Below are positions 44,608 to 56,383 of a stretch of DNA of 64,000 nt, in pieces. The number at the start of each line of letters is the position of its first letter. Positions within the stretch are counted from its first letter, which is position 1. The translations under genes were made by a program, and so were the position numbers. The notes under the pieces are model-generated. The model was not told the DNA's origin. It saw nothing but the letters and a program-made list of their open reading frames with translations, and searched no databases. Source of the DNA: Volutella citrinella (Eukaryota; Ascomycota; Sordariomycetes; Hypocreales; Nectriaceae); NCBI GenBank assembly GCA_034401135.1, contig JAWZSP010000005.1, forward strand, positions 1,612,001 to 1,676,000, in the 5' to 3' direction.

Positions 44608-46536
44608 ATGTCGACTGTCGTCGACGACCTGCTCAACGACTTCGGGAGCTCCGGCGACGAGGCCGAGGATGTCGAGAACGATGGCCTAGTCCGCGACGCT
44701 GCCGATGGCGCTGAGCGTGAGGACGACGCGCGCGACGCCATGGACGTTGACGGCGGCCTCCCCAACGGCGATGGCGACGAAGATGACACTGGCGACAGGA
44801 AGGACTTGGACGATGCAGAGGCCACCAAGGCCAAGGTCGAGAAGATGCAGCTCGGCAGCGTCAAGGACGTGCGCAGCGTCGCCAGCCTGATGCAGACACT
44901 GGAACCCATTCTAGAGGTGAGTTTCATCCCTATCCCACCCTCAAGCGGCCGGCCGCGTTCTCAATGTGACGGATCCGTTTACATCTCTTTTCCATTGAAC
45001 AATAGCCCTGACGTATCTCTCGTTTTCCGAACGCTACAGAAAATCGCACATTATCGATCGCAATCAGCGACGCAGTCGACCAACTTGGGCAACATCGAGG
45101 ACCATCCAGAGTACCATCTCCTGACCCAGTCCAACAGCCTGTCCACCATGATTGACGGAGAGGTCGCTCTGGTTCACAAGTTTATCCGCGACCATTACTC
45201 AACGCGCTTCCCCGAGCTCGAGCGTCTCGTCACCACGCCCTTGGAATACGCAAAGGTCGTCGCCATCCTTGGCAACGGCCCCCTGGACTCGGAGACCATA
45301 AAGGCGCTGCAGACTTCGACGGACAACCCGCTGGGGACAAGCCTGAAGTCAGTCCTCGACGGGCCCTCACTCATGATCGTCACGGTCGAAGCTACCACGT
45401 CCAAGGGCCACGAGATGTCCCCCGAGGAGATCCAGCGTGTCACTCAGGCCTGCGAGATGGTCATCGCGCTCCACAAGGCCAAGCAAACTCTCACAGAATA
45501 TGTCCAGTCGCGCATGAACATCTTCGCCCCCAACCTAACAGCCCTCATCGGCTCGCTGACGGCCGCTCAGCTGCTCAACGCCGCGGGCGGCTTGACGGGT
45601 CTGTCAAAGACGCCCGCCTGCAACATCCCCTCCTGGGGCTCCAAGAAGAGACAGGCCGGCCTGGCGACCAACATTGGCGTCCGACAGCAGGGTTACCTCT
45701 ACAATTCTGAGATGATCCGCGGCATCCCCAACGACCTGAAGAAGCAGGCTATGCGCATCGTCTCTGCGAAGCTGGTTCTCGCTGCACGCGTCGACCGCAT
45801 CCATTCGAGCGCAGACGGCTCCACGGGCGAGGACCTGAAGTCGGCATGTCTGGAACGCCTCGAGAAGCTCACAGAGCCCCCGCCCAACAAGGGCCAGCGC
45901 GCCCTGCCCGTCCCGGACGACAAGCCGTCGCGCAAGCGCGGTGGTCGACGCGCCCGCAAGGCCAAGGAGGCCCTCGCAATGACGGACCTGCGCAAGGCGC
46001 AGAACCGACTGGCCTTTGGCAAGGAGGAGAAGGAGGTGGGCTACGGCACCGGCGCGGGCACCGTGGGCATGGGCATGATCGGTCAGGCAAACGAGGGCCG
46101 CATCCGTGGCATCCAGGTAGACCAGCGAACGCGCGCCAAACTGAGCCAGAAGAACAAGGGCTGGGGCGGTGCAAGCACTGTTGGAGGAGCCGCTTCATCC
46201 ATTGGCGGCTTCGGCCAGGCGTCCAACATAGATCTACGCGGCAGGGGGCTACGGGCATCAGGCGTGGGCAGTACCGTCGGATCGGCGACGGGCACAGCAT
46301 CATCACTTGCATTTACCCCGGTCCAGGGTCTGGAGCTGGTCGACCCCAAGATGCAGGCCGAGTTGAGCAAGAAGCGCAAGGCCGAGGAGGACCGATGGTT
46401 CAAGGGCGGCACCTTCACACAGGTGGGAGGGTCGGCGCCATCAAACGGCTTCAAGGTGCCCGATCTCCCTGCGGCCAAACGCGTCGACACCGGATCTACC
46501 AAGATGGGCCCGCCTGCTCTGCCAAAGACCTCATGA
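44608..46536 (+). CDS. PRP31: PRP31, U4/U6.U5 tri-snRNP splicing factor (2 exons, in-frame intron)
   Basis: The frame is open throughout, but a GT-AG intron at 44917-45039 (GTGAGT donor, CCGAAC branch, CTACAG acceptor) interrupts the conserved stretch SLMQTLEPILE/KIAHYRS, so the protein is 601 residues from exons 44608-44916 and 45040-46536. The start context is accATGt. After an acidic N-terminus come the NOSIC region (EDHPEYHLLTQSN, LEYAKVVAILGN), the Nop domain that binds 15.5K and U4 snRNA (GPSLMIVTVEAT, NLTALIGSLTAAQLLNAAGGL, KTPACNIPSWGSKKR, GYLYNSEMIRGIP), then the basic KPSRKRGGRRARKAKE segment and a Gly/Ser-rich C-terminal part (RTRAKLSQKNKGWGG). It is required for tri-snRNP formation. 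Confidence 0.95.
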   Translation: MSTVVDDLLNDFGSSGDEAEDVENDGLVRDAADGAEREDDARDAMDVDGGLPNGDGDEDDTGDRKDLDDAEATKAKVEKMQLGSVKDVRSVASLMQTLEPILEVSFIPIPPSSGRPRSQCDGSVYISFPLNNSPDVSLVFRTLQKIAHYRSQSATQSTNLGNIEDHPEYHLLTQSNSLSTMIDGEVALVHKFIRDHYSTRFPELERLVTTPLEYAKVVAILGNGPLDSETIKALQTSTDNPLGTSLKSVLDGPSLMIVTVEATTSKGHEMSPEEIQRVTQACEMVIALHKAKQTLTEYVQSRMNIFAPNLTALIGSLTAAQLLNAAGGLTGLSKTPACNIPSWGSKKRQAGLATNIGVRQQGYLYNSEMIRGIPNDLKKQAMRIVSAKLVLAARVDRIHSSADGSTGEDLKSACLERLEKLTEPPPNKGQRALPVPDDKPSRKRGGRRARKAKEALAMTDLRKAQNRLAFGKEEKEVGYGTGAGTVGMGMIGQANEGRIRGIQVDQRTRAKLSQKNKGWGGASTVGGAASSIGGFGQASNIDLRGRGLRASGVGSTVGSATGTASSLAFTPVQGLELVDPKMQAELSKKRKAEEDRWFKGGTFTQVGGSAPSNGFKVPDLPAAKRVDTGSTKMGPPALPKTS

Positions 46537-49500
46537 TTACGCCACCAGGCAGTCCTAAATGCGGAGAACGTCACCATGCGGAAGGGCATTACAACGGGTA
46601 TGCATATCCTTCAGCGGTTCCATAGAACTAGACAGTGATGAGTGGCGATGCAATGTCCACGAGGGATCAACACAGGGGCAAAGGACTACCGAGGGGTGTG
46701 GGCGGGGTGCACTGCAGGCGCAATGGCGTTATTTGATAATATGTATTGTCTCCGGGGAGGCGGCAAGGCGATCACTAGAGTAGGGAGGTCCAGGAAATGG
46801 GAACCAGATCGATATTGTAAGAGTACCATCCATCAGAGGGCCCGAGAAGGAGCAATTAGGCATGGAAATAGCATCCCGGGAACATGAGAAACGTGACAAG
46901 CCAGTGTCTACTCGCCCGGAGATCGACAGCAGCCTTCTGGTGGATCACGGTTCCCATCTTTCGCGGCTGGTGACTCTGGATCTCGATCCGGGTCATGCTC
47001 TCGGGAGTGATCGACGCTGATCGACTTGGAAAAACGGGCTGTTGAATGCGCTTGGTCAGCCTGATTGCGGAGTGCGGCGTTGCGGCTCAAGCAAACCTGG
47101 CAACGCCCAGGCCTTGCTAGACAGCCACCAGTCTACCGCCGGGTATTTCCAAAGTGGGATGTCCGAGTTTCCATTGACAAGTCAGGCACTGGGCAGGTCT
47201 GGGACCGGTCGCATAGCCTCTGAGGCAGAGCAGCCAGCAATGCCATCTGCTCCCCATATCCTCGAAGAGGGGGGTGGGCGTATTGTGCGTGTAACGGGCT
47301 GTAAGACAAACCAGCGCCGTGGATCGACCGTCGTCGACTTTCGGGGCAAGCTTGTTCCCGTTTTGCTGTCAGCCCAGTTCCTTGGATCCTTGGCTCCGCG
47401 CTTGCGTATCCTGCGATTATTCGGCTGACTTCTCTGTGCATCAGTGGAAGCTGCTGGATTTCCAGGGCCCGCCCTGTCACAAGAACCGGATCCGGCCTAT
47501 GGCGGCTCTTCCCTAGTCTCGCCCCCTACCAATATCGTCTTGGTTACGCCTCCCGGATTTGAGGCAGTGGGCGACGAGATGGGGCCAAGGGCCAAGGAGA
47601 AGCCTGCCAGGCTACCCTAGCCAGCAAGTGAGCCTCAACATGGCGGTCTTCGCCCTGTGGTCCGCTGAGAAGATGAGAGAAGATGCCGCATATAAGTAGC
47701 ATCAAACGAGGTTATTGAGAGTGATTTCAGCAGTACAATGCTAAAGCCGGTTGCTTGAGAGTTGGTTGATGTATCAAGGGAGCTAATAGGAATGGAAGAA
47801 CCGCAACACAGTGTGATCGCCAGTTAGGAAGCCTCTATTGGGACGTCTTCTGGGGAGAGCCGTTTCAGGGACACAAAGATTGCGGCCCACGTGAGCTGAC
47901 AAGGGTCACTTCCCTCGAAACCTCGAGATTCAGCGGCTGAGGGCTGAGGCTGGCATTCCGGGCCGGAGCCACCGTCCCGATCACGATCTAAGGGTCGAAG
48001 AAGCTGATGGAAAACTCAAGAGGGCTCAGGCCTGATGGATGGCGGCTCAGTTTCCACTCTGCTAGGAAGCTGGCCCTCAATGACATCATGACTGATATGT
48101 ATAAGCGCTGTCGGGAGCCAGCATGGTGGCATCGACCTGCAATCAAAGGGATCTGATGTTTGGGCGGCGGGAAGGGCACTTGTTCCGCTAACTGCCCTGG
48201 CAAGGCTGGGAGTCCTAGCCACAGCTGTACAGGGTGCTTCTGTCTAATCAGGGCCCGTTGTTTGGGCCCCGACAGACGGTGATGGTCCACTCAGACCACG
48301 TCGGTGCCTGGCAATCAATGCCTGTTGGTTGCGAGAAATTGGCGGCTCGGTGCTTCGCCTCCGGCCGGTGCGGGGCATGGCCTTGTGTCGTCCCCGCACC
48401 CGTACATTCTTGCTTGGTCCGGGGCTGACCGACGACCATCGGCCTCTGTGTAGGACGTTCGGGCTCTTTGGCAGGCAAGCAGGCGAACTGGTACCCCACT
48501 AGAGCGTCTGTCCGGTTCTCCAACTGGGGAGCGGGCACTGGCGTCCTCCGTAGCATCCAGTAATTACCGGGGCGACGCGAGGCGACGCGGCATCGAACGG
48601 GCTGGGCGATTTGGTAAGGTCATGATGTGATGGTAATCCTTTGCGGTGTGTGTTTACGGGCGCGGAGTGGAGGCGACGGAGAGCAACAACCTAGAGTTAG
48701 CCACATGGGTGGGGTAAGCAGTGGCTCTGCGGCAGGTGGTGGAGTGGCTTGACAGAAGGCATGCCCGTGCGCCAGGCCCACGCCCCACCCCGGTAAGACC
48801 TGCCTCCTCCCGAAAAAGCCGATTCCCCGCGAAACTTGAGATCTCCAGCCTCTGTCGTTGACTGCATCTTGTCAAGTTGTCTCTCAGAGAGCAGGGCCCC
48901 ACACCCGGGAAACTGGGCCGCTGCGCTGGTACCGGTAATTAGTTGCTGCCTCAGCTCAAGGACCCTGGAACTTTTTGGCCCAATGCTCCATGGGAAGGAA
49001 GGGAGGGAAAATCTTTGCGGGAAAATCTTTGCAAGGTATGACCAGTTGAGCACACCCTTCCCATTCCATGGCCATTCCATGGTTGCGCGCATAGTCAACA
49101 GTGTGTTGTCTTCAAACGTCCCCGGCGTATTGGATGGAGTCTGAGGGTGCACTAAATTCGCGCCCTTGTCGCTCCAAAGCGCAATCGTCGTCCAAAGGCC
49201 CTGGTCAGTTAAAATAATTCTCGGTCATGATGACGTCGACGTATTCCATGCCTGATAAGCTTCACACGGATGATGACTTTTTTTTCAGAGTCTGTGATAC
49301 TCGTCTGGTTGCATCGCTTGCCTTTGCTGCCAATTTGACTCCTGCCCCTGGCCTACACCAAGTGTGTTCCCCTGTCAGGTCTTCAATAGTTCAGGGCGCC
49401 TCGTTTCGCATTTCTCTTCGAGGAGCGCGTTGAGTTTTCATGACAGGCCGAGAACACAGGCACTCCAATACGAGCCCTCAGTCTACGCAAGAGTGACGTC

Positions 49501-52500
49501 GTAAATACTCAATCCGCAGACCTGGGCTGCTACTAGTGTGAGCCTCGATGCACCCCCGAGGACCCTGAAAGCCCTGAAGAAGACCCCTCGGACCCTCTGT
49601 GGCTGAATTTCTGGAGGGTTCCCAGCTTCCCAAAGGCGGCAAGGCCGGAGCAAAGGGGCCGCCAATGTGTGGAGGCCATTCCTCTGCCCTGGCCACGCCC
49701 ACATGGAACAGGTTGTCCAAGCTGTGCGGTGGCCTTGGCCCTTGGGTGGCTCGGCACGGGCTGGTGGAGGGAAAGAAAACCATCTGGCAGCCATGGCCTT
49801 GTGCAACAATCGCATCAAAGGTGCCTGGGTGCTGGCTGACGGGGTGGGGTGTTTGTAGTATGGTCGTCCTTGTGGCGATGACTGCAGTTGATATGCCCCG
49901 GCTACCACGCGCAGTAACCGGAGTCGTCATCGGCCAAGCGGTTCACTGCCTGCCTTGGCCGCCCGCCATTTGCGGATGAGATGGAGAATGGATTCGGGGC
50001 CGGGCTTCTCCTCCGCGCCGAGCAGGAGCAGGGTTGGAGATAGAGTTCCTGTGGCTTCCCAGCTTCCTAGCTGGGGGTGCAAAACCCCGATTCTGGACTC
50101 TCCGACCTGCCAACCCGCCCGCAAATAGTCGCAATAGTGCTCTCGGTTGTCATCGCTCGTCGCTTGGGCTTGAAGTCTACTCAACCGCCGCCGTGGCGAT
50201 GGTGCTGGCGCTGGCGCTGGCGCGGGTGGGCTGGGGTGCGTTGGTGCCATTTTACCAGACTGACCGACCAAGAAGCGGGCTGGTCTGATATCCGATCCAT
50301 CCGATCATTGGCTGACGGGCTTGTCCCTGCAACCCTGTGCGACGACCCTTGGAGCGTTAGCGCTCAGGGAATCAGGGCCCCGGGTCCAGGGGCGTGCCAG
50401 GCCACCCGGAACCAGCTTGGTGCTTGGCTGCGTACTAAACGCCTACCTTAGGCTGCTCGCCAGGGACTTCCCCGCCCCGCTATCGCTGGACTAGGCCCTA
50501 TCTGCAGGACGACGGAGGGCTGGCAACTTGGCATTGGGCCCATGTTAGTGAGGGTGCAAGGGGTGGCAGATTGCTTGATCCTGTCAATGACGAGGACTTG
50601 GGCGCCGGGGCTCCGGGGGGATGGGCTTCGGGCGTGATGGTCCGCGGGGTTGCGTGATGTTCAGGGCCTTGCGACCTCTGGTGTTTCTTGGTGTTGGGGG
50701 AGCCAGTAAGAGACAATTGTAGTTACCAAGGCCCCTTTGGATGTGGCCATCTCCTCTGCTTTGGCGATTGAACCCCTCGATGCCTTTTGACATGGCGCTG
50801 ATAGTGATCGTCGCTTCCAATCAATCAACCACTCCGGGGTATGTTCGCGTCGCATCGCGCCGTCCACACAACTTCCGGCCACGCCGAGCAACAAGAAGCA
50901 TGGCGCTCGCCAACTGAGCATTGGGTTTGACTGTAGAAACCAATCGCGGGCTGTTCTGTTTGTTGACGAGGCTGGGGGAACTGCGACTCTGGCTCTGTCT
51001 CTGGCTCTACCTCTGCATCTGCATCTGATCTATTGCGCTCATTCCGTCGCCCAGGTCCCATCACTTTGGCCTGGGCGAACGTAAAGATGTCGTCACCATG
51101 GTGTGATGCACGGACCGAGTTGGGAGTGCGCAAAGGGTCTCTCAGGGTTGCCAGGTACTCGTAATTGATCACTTAATCACTGGATTCCGTAGTCGTGCCT
51201 AAGAGCGTGCTAAAAAGAGTGACTACCCCGGGGGTTGTGCCCAGGCTAAGAGAAAACCCATCATGCTGACGCCGAAGTTGGTGATTTCAGTTTTGGTAAT
51301 CAGGGTCCATGCTCCCAATCTCCATTGGTCTTCGGCTTAGGCAGGGTCGAAGGTAAAATTCTCGGAGCCGTAAAGAGACATGTCGGTTGCGAACGAACCC
51401 CTCATCCAGCCCGTCCATCGCCATCCCATGGACATGATTGAACGCAGAATGTCCTACGGCCAAGTCCACTTGCCTCTGTTATCCCCTTCGAATCCAATGG
51501 CGTTTGTTGGCATGATGATGATGTGCAAGACGAAGGCGAGGACAGCAATGACAGCATAGCACTGAGGCGGCGAGGAGCGAGCTGCCTGCGACTGTGTGAC
51601 CCCTCCTGCCCTCCTTGGGCCATGCCCTCGAGATCCCTGTCACAAGCTCCCCTGGCCTTGGCTGGCGTCCCCACACCACCAGCCCACCAACCAGCTGCCC
51701 GCTGCCCGCTGCCGAAGCTGGACGACGACGACAACGACCCCCGACAGCAGATGCGGCCCAGAAATCAATTCACCCCCAGCTGCTCGTGCTGCCGCTGCCG
51801 CTTCCGCTGCCACCAGGGGCGGGAAGGGAACGGCTGGATGGGGATGGATGGGGGATGGGAAACCCCTCCCAACACAGGGGAATCGCTTCTGTCGGCCGTA
51901 CGACTGCTTCCAGTCCGTCCAACGACACCAAATCTCCTCTTCTCGCCGGCACGGCAGGACGGCAGGCCCCCGCACCGGCAGCGCGACTCCACGAATGCCA
52001 CAGATGCTGAGGTGCGGGCGCGGACTGGGCATCTTCTCCTCCCGTTGCCTCAGCAGATTCTGGCAGCATGCCTGCTAGTGAATAGTCATGATGTGGCTGC
52101 CGGGGGCGTGCCTAGTGTCCATGCCAGACTAGACGACGAGGAGGGGGCGTGTGGCCGGGGAGGCGTGCACCCAGAGCTTTGGTCCAAGGTGTGTGAGTGT
52201 CTTGGGTTCCTCCTCAAACTCCCCATTTCTCGAGACTCGATCCCCTCGATCGATGGAGTTTCATGCACAACGCCATCCATCCCTTCGCAGCTTCTTCCCC
52301 CACCGATCCACTTGGCCTTGCGCAGTGTGCTCGCTTCCTTGACTGCCACACCCCTCCCCTCCTTCCCCCTTCCCCTTCTCCCTCACCCTACCGGTATTGC
52401 TCTGGTGTTGTCGGATGCTTTAAAACCCCCAGTCCAGCCTCGACGCAATCAGCCAGCTGGTGCGCCATTCTCCAGCCTCACTTCCCATCACCTTTCCGGA

Positions 52501-53156
52501 TCAACTTCAACAAACACCCCTCCCGTTGCGTCCGCTGTCAACGCTGTTGCATATTCTCGCTCTCAACCGCCTGCACATTCACTCCACGACTGCTTCCAGC
52601 GCTTCCGCCCTGTTTTGCGCATCACCACCAGTCGCTGTCGCTGTCGCTGTCGCTCTGGTTTCTTGTCGTTGACGCTCAACGCTACCGAGTTTTGACCAAG
52701 TCGCCTGTCACTCCTCCGCTACATGTCGTTGTCATTAGCCGTGCTCTCGCCATAACCCTCGACCTCGACCTCAAGCTCCTCAACTCCAACCCGGACCTCC
52801 CACCCCGGTCACCGCTCACACCCTCGACACCTCACACCATCGCGCCGCCGACCATACTCTCTGCCCCCAAGGCGGCCGCAATTGTCTCTCAGTGGCCTGC
52901 GTATTTACAATACGTAGACCCTCCTCGAGCTAGATTTGAATCGCTCGTCTTCTCTTCTCCCACAACAAGCTGGAGGTTGAGCTTCCCCCAATCTCTTCCT
53001 GGTTGTGTGATACCCCAGATCGATCAATTGTCCTCCCACCGTCTACATCGCTACCGCCAGTGACCGAACGTCTTCACTTGCGCGTGACCTGCGGAGTTGG
53101 CACTCGAACTAGTAATCGAATAGAGATTGCCCATCCGGCGCTTAACTGAACTCAAC
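46537..53156. other. Large gene-poor region, ending in the long leader of the C2H2 gene
   Basis: About 6.6 kb with no gene I can defend. Open frames are short and compositionally biased. CACGTG occurs at 47888-47893. A GGCGCT repetition lies near 50203-50222, and from about 52190 to 53156 the plus strand is strongly C/T-rich with CTGTCG repetition near 52630-52655, as expected for a long 5' leader of the gene at 53157. I recognise no transposon, tRNA or terminal repeat. Confidence 0.5.
52723..52755 (+). other. Upstream open reading frame, 10 codons, in the C2H2 gene leader
   Basis: ATG-TCG-TTG-TCA... to TAA at 52753-52755, encoding MSLSLAVLSP, 401 bp before the main ATG. It would matter only if transcription starts above it. 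Confidence 0.4.
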
Positions 53157-53996
53157 ATGCACGCACGAGACGCCGCTGGCCGACAAGTCTCGTTGCTCAA
53201 CGATGACAGTTCCAGTTTCGCTTCTCCCCCCTATAGCTATCACTCTTCAAGCCACATGATTTCGCAGCCATATTCGGGCTCTGGAAGTGCTGGCTCCTCG
53301 CCTCTCACCCCTGAGCTGTTACGATCCGACTCATACGACTCGCAACTGAGCAATGATCCCGCTTCTCCCATGACTCCAAATGTCGAATATTACTCCCGGC
53401 AACAACTCTACTCGATCCCGCAGGAATACAGCGTGGATCCAACCACCAAACAGCCGACCTATGCCGACAGCACGCGTTCAGCTTCCTACGATGATGACAT
53501 GGCAACCCAGGGCAGCACCGAAAGGCCTGCTAAGCGATACCCCTGCCGCTACCGGGACAGCCATGGGTGTGAAAAGACCTTTACGACTTCGGGCCATGCG
53601 TCCCGCCACTCCAAGATCCACACCGCCGAAAAGGCAGTCCAATGCACCTTTCCGAGCTGCCAGAAGAAGTTCACGCGCGCCGACAACATGAAGCAGCACC
53701 TCGAAACGCACTTCAAGGAAAAGAGCCGCTCGAGCGCACAGCGCGGCCACAAGTCATCTCACTCAGAAGCTCGTCGCAACTCGGAGGCTCGCCGCGCCTC
53801 AAGCCGCTCGTCTTCAGGCCGCGCCACGGCCGACCAGTACGCCGTTTCCAAGCCTCCACTGGCCTCACCGAGTACTAGCGGGGCATGGGACTTGCATGGC
53901 CTGAACCTGCCCCTCCTGAGCCGGCCCGTTGCCAGCAGGAACCCCAGCGGACTGGACGCCCTAGCGATGGCCGTCGCTTGCCAAGAGGGATCCTAG
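53157..53996 (+). CDS. Two-finger C2H2 transcription factor, FlbC-like
   Basis: A single frame of 279 residues from the ATG at 53157 (aacATGc); upstream the frame opens only from TTG. The Ser/Tyr/Pro-rich N-terminus (1-125) is probably disordered. Two adjacent zinc fingers follow: C130-x7-C138-x12-H151-x3-H155 (YPCRYRDSHGCEKTFTTSGH...) and C163-x4-C168-x12-H181-x3-H185. The x7 spacing of the first Cys pair is unusual but part of this subfamily. A Ser/Arg-rich stretch follows, then a short tail. FTTSGHA fingers occur in fungal developmental regulators such as FlbC and, more distantly, MtfA; I lean to FlbC (conidiation) from memory of the finger pattern, without certainty. A long leader with an upstream frame suggests translational control. 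It converges with acetate kinase. Confidence 0.8.
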   Translation: MHARDAAGRQVSLLNDDSSSFASPPYSYHSSSHMISQPYSGSGSAGSSPLTPELLRSDSYDSQLSNDPASPMTPNVEYYSRQQLYSIPQEYSVDPTTKQPTYADSTRSASYDDDMATQGSTERPAKRYPCRYRDSHGCEKTFTTSGHASRHSKIHTAEKAVQCTFPSCQKKFTRADNMKQHLETHFKEKSRSSAQRGHKSSHSEARRNSEARRASSRSSSGRATADQYAVSKPPLASPSTSGAWDLHGLNLPLLSRPVASRNPSGLDALAMAVACQEGS

Positions 53997-55065
53997 CGTT
54001 CTGGCTCCCAGCCGTGGTCTGATGACCATGGCGAGACCACGAACTGATCAACGACTCCTAATATTAATTGCTTGCTTCTTACCGCATGATCGCAAGACCA
54101 GATCTGGCGCTTTACAATTAATTACACGCACATACATACACGGAAAACACAATCTGTCGCTTCTCCCTTTTTTTGGGTGGCGGCATCTTGGTTGCCATGG
54201 GCCGCATGGATACACAAGAAACAGTCCATGAGTGGCGTTATTATACGTTTTATTTCCCCTTCTAGTCTTATCTTTTTTTAACGAGGCGATCCCCTTGGCC
54301 TTTGCAATCCAGTTGGAGTTACGGCAATCTAGCGTCACAATAACACGTCTCGGCGCTTTGAACGAATTCATTTTTGTTTTTAGATATATGACGATAGGAA
54401 ACCACACGAGAATTGCCACGGAATGGTGAGAAACGAGGCGTTGGGTGGGACTACTTTGCAGCAGCGGCATCCGAACCAGCTCTCCCGACTTCGAGGAACA
54501 CGACGTACGAACGAGGGCCGGCTGCTCGGATCTGCATGTATATAGCTGCGGTTGTCGGTGACGACAACACCGTGTTTTTTTGGTCAATTTGCGGCCCTGG
54601 ACTCTATCGGGCTGTTGATGTACATAGATGGCGAGAAGCGGGCTTTGCCTGGCACGCAACTTGGTGGCCCTGCACTCTCAGCACGTTAAATCCACGTCAC
54701 TTTGGCCGCTCTTCCTTGTCAACCAGTACATTTCTCGGTGTCGCAAACAGTCTTCTATCGAGGGGCACGGCGATATGGACCAGAGACAACCGACTTTGAC
54801 AAGGTACCAGACCAGTACTGCAAGTTCTTTCAAACTTTCTTCTTTACATATTCTATCGTGCATAAACTCATAAATCATACGCATGATGAAGAATCTATAA
54901 AAGTGTAACGCCATCTGTGAATCCGCTCGCTCGCTCAAACTCCGCTCCGCTGTTTGGCACTCCGCAACTCAATTCGGAGACCGTAACTTTGCACCCGGCG
55001 CTGACGATGCAAGTGACCTCGATGCTTTTCTGCGCCTCAACACGCTGATGAGCCACCTCGCGTGC
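53997..55065. other. Convergent 3' spacer
   Basis: 1.07 kb between the C2H2 gene stop (+) and acetate kinase stop (-). It is more AT-rich than its neighbours, with T-runs near 54170 and 54282. I see no gene. Confidence 0.6.
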
Positions 55066-56383
55066 TCACCATAAATCATCTCGTTCGGTGCAGAGGTGCA
55101 CCATTTCAAACTGTTCGTCCGTCTGACAGACCAGTACACGATGCTCAGCACCCGCCGCACTCAGTTCCTGAACCACGTCGCTGAGGGGGGCAGCATTGCG
55201 GTCCTCGTCAATGGCGAACCCAAGGCAGGATATGCTGTCAATGACAGCAGCACGAAGCTTGGCACTGTGTTCGCCAATGCCTCCCGCAAAAACCACGGCA
55301 TCTACATTTCCGCGGAGACTGACATAGTACGAGCCGATAAACCCAGCGACGCGGTCGACAAAGATGTCAAACGCAAGACGGGAGGCTGGCTCGTCCGAGC
55401 TGGCTACAGCCCCGAAGTTGGTTGTGCCCGTCAATGCCTTCCAACCGCTCTGCTTGTTGAGGATCTCTTCGGCCACGGAAATGTGTAGATGCTTGGTCGA
55501 GGCAGGCGACAGCTTTCCGACATCGCTGGCGTAGTGGAAAACGAGACTGCACAGCCGGGAAGTCAGCAAATGGAGGGGGCAAAAACACAGAACTGATGAA
55601 AGGTGCTTTGCTTGCTTACCTAGGGTCGACGCTGCCACTCCGTGTTGCGCCGGGCAAACCCGCCAACGGCGTCAGGCCCATGCTCGTATCCCAACTCTTG
55701 CCATCACGGATAGCACATGCACTGGCTCCGCTGCCCAGATGCAACGCGATAATGTTGAGGGAGCCGACGTCCTTCTGGAGAAAATCGGCCACGGACCGTG
55801 TGATGAAAGCATAGCTTAGCCCGTGGAAGCCATACTTGCGAAGGCGGTTGCTCTTTGCGATCTTGGGGTTGATGGGATAGGTGTAGATGTGGGGTGGTAG
55901 AGTTGTGTGAAACTGCGAGTCAAAGCAAGCAACATTGACCGCGTCAGGCAGGAGACGGATACAGGTGTCAATGATACCCAAAGCGACGCCGTTGTGCAGT
56001 GGAGCCAAATCGCTCAGCTCCTCGATGTGATGGTAGGTGTCTTGGGTAATGATTTGAGCCCGGTCATAATCACCACCGTGGACAATGCGGTGGCATGCGA
56101 TATCAATATCCTCCTTGGAGCCAATCTCCGCGAGGCCTTCATCGTCGACAAAGGTATTGAGAAGCAGATCAAAAGCATCGTCCTGACTCTTGACCTTCTT
56201 CGAGCAATCGCCAGACTTGACAATTGTCTCGCCGAGACGGTCATAATCAAGGTGGGCGGGCGGAGCTGTGAGTCCGCTGACCTGGGCATCTGCGAGCTTG
56301 GATGGCGGCGTATTCGGCTCGGCCTTGTAGACGGATATTTTGACCGAGCTAGAGCCGGCGTTGATTGCGAGAACGATCTTCAT
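55066..56383 (-). CDS. ackA: Acetate kinase (2 exons)
   Basis: Exon 1 is 56383-55620 and exon 2 is 55546-55066, with a 73-bp intron (GTAAGC donor, GCTGAC branch, GTGCAG acceptor); together they give 414 residues, the usual length. The joint restores the motif GSVDPSLVFHYA. Landmarks are INAGSSSVK at the N-terminus, HRIVHGG, DLAPLHN, CFDSQFH, KYGFHGLSY (catalytic-region His), LHLGSGAS (phosphate-binding), DTSMGLTPLAG and FAGGIGEHS. The enzyme interconverts acetyl phosphate plus ADP and acetate plus ATP. In fungi it usually partners with phosphoketolase (Xfp), which makes acetyl phosphate; no such gene is in this window. It is a member of the ASKHA fold family, cytosolic. Confidence 0.95.

Noticed and set aside
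50825..51172. 115-codon minus-strand frame with an EPETEPES repeat
   Set aside because: A short repeat-driven acidic stretch only; no family and no supporting exons.
51523..52695. 390-codon plus-strand frame
   Set aside because: Composition follows the C/T-rich leader of the C2H2 gene; no hydrophobic core or known motif, and three overlapping frames are equally long.
52197..53063. 288-codon plus-strand frame before the FlbC-like gene
   Set aside because: Low-complexity Ser/Pro/Leu translation of pyrimidine-rich leader; ends before the real start.
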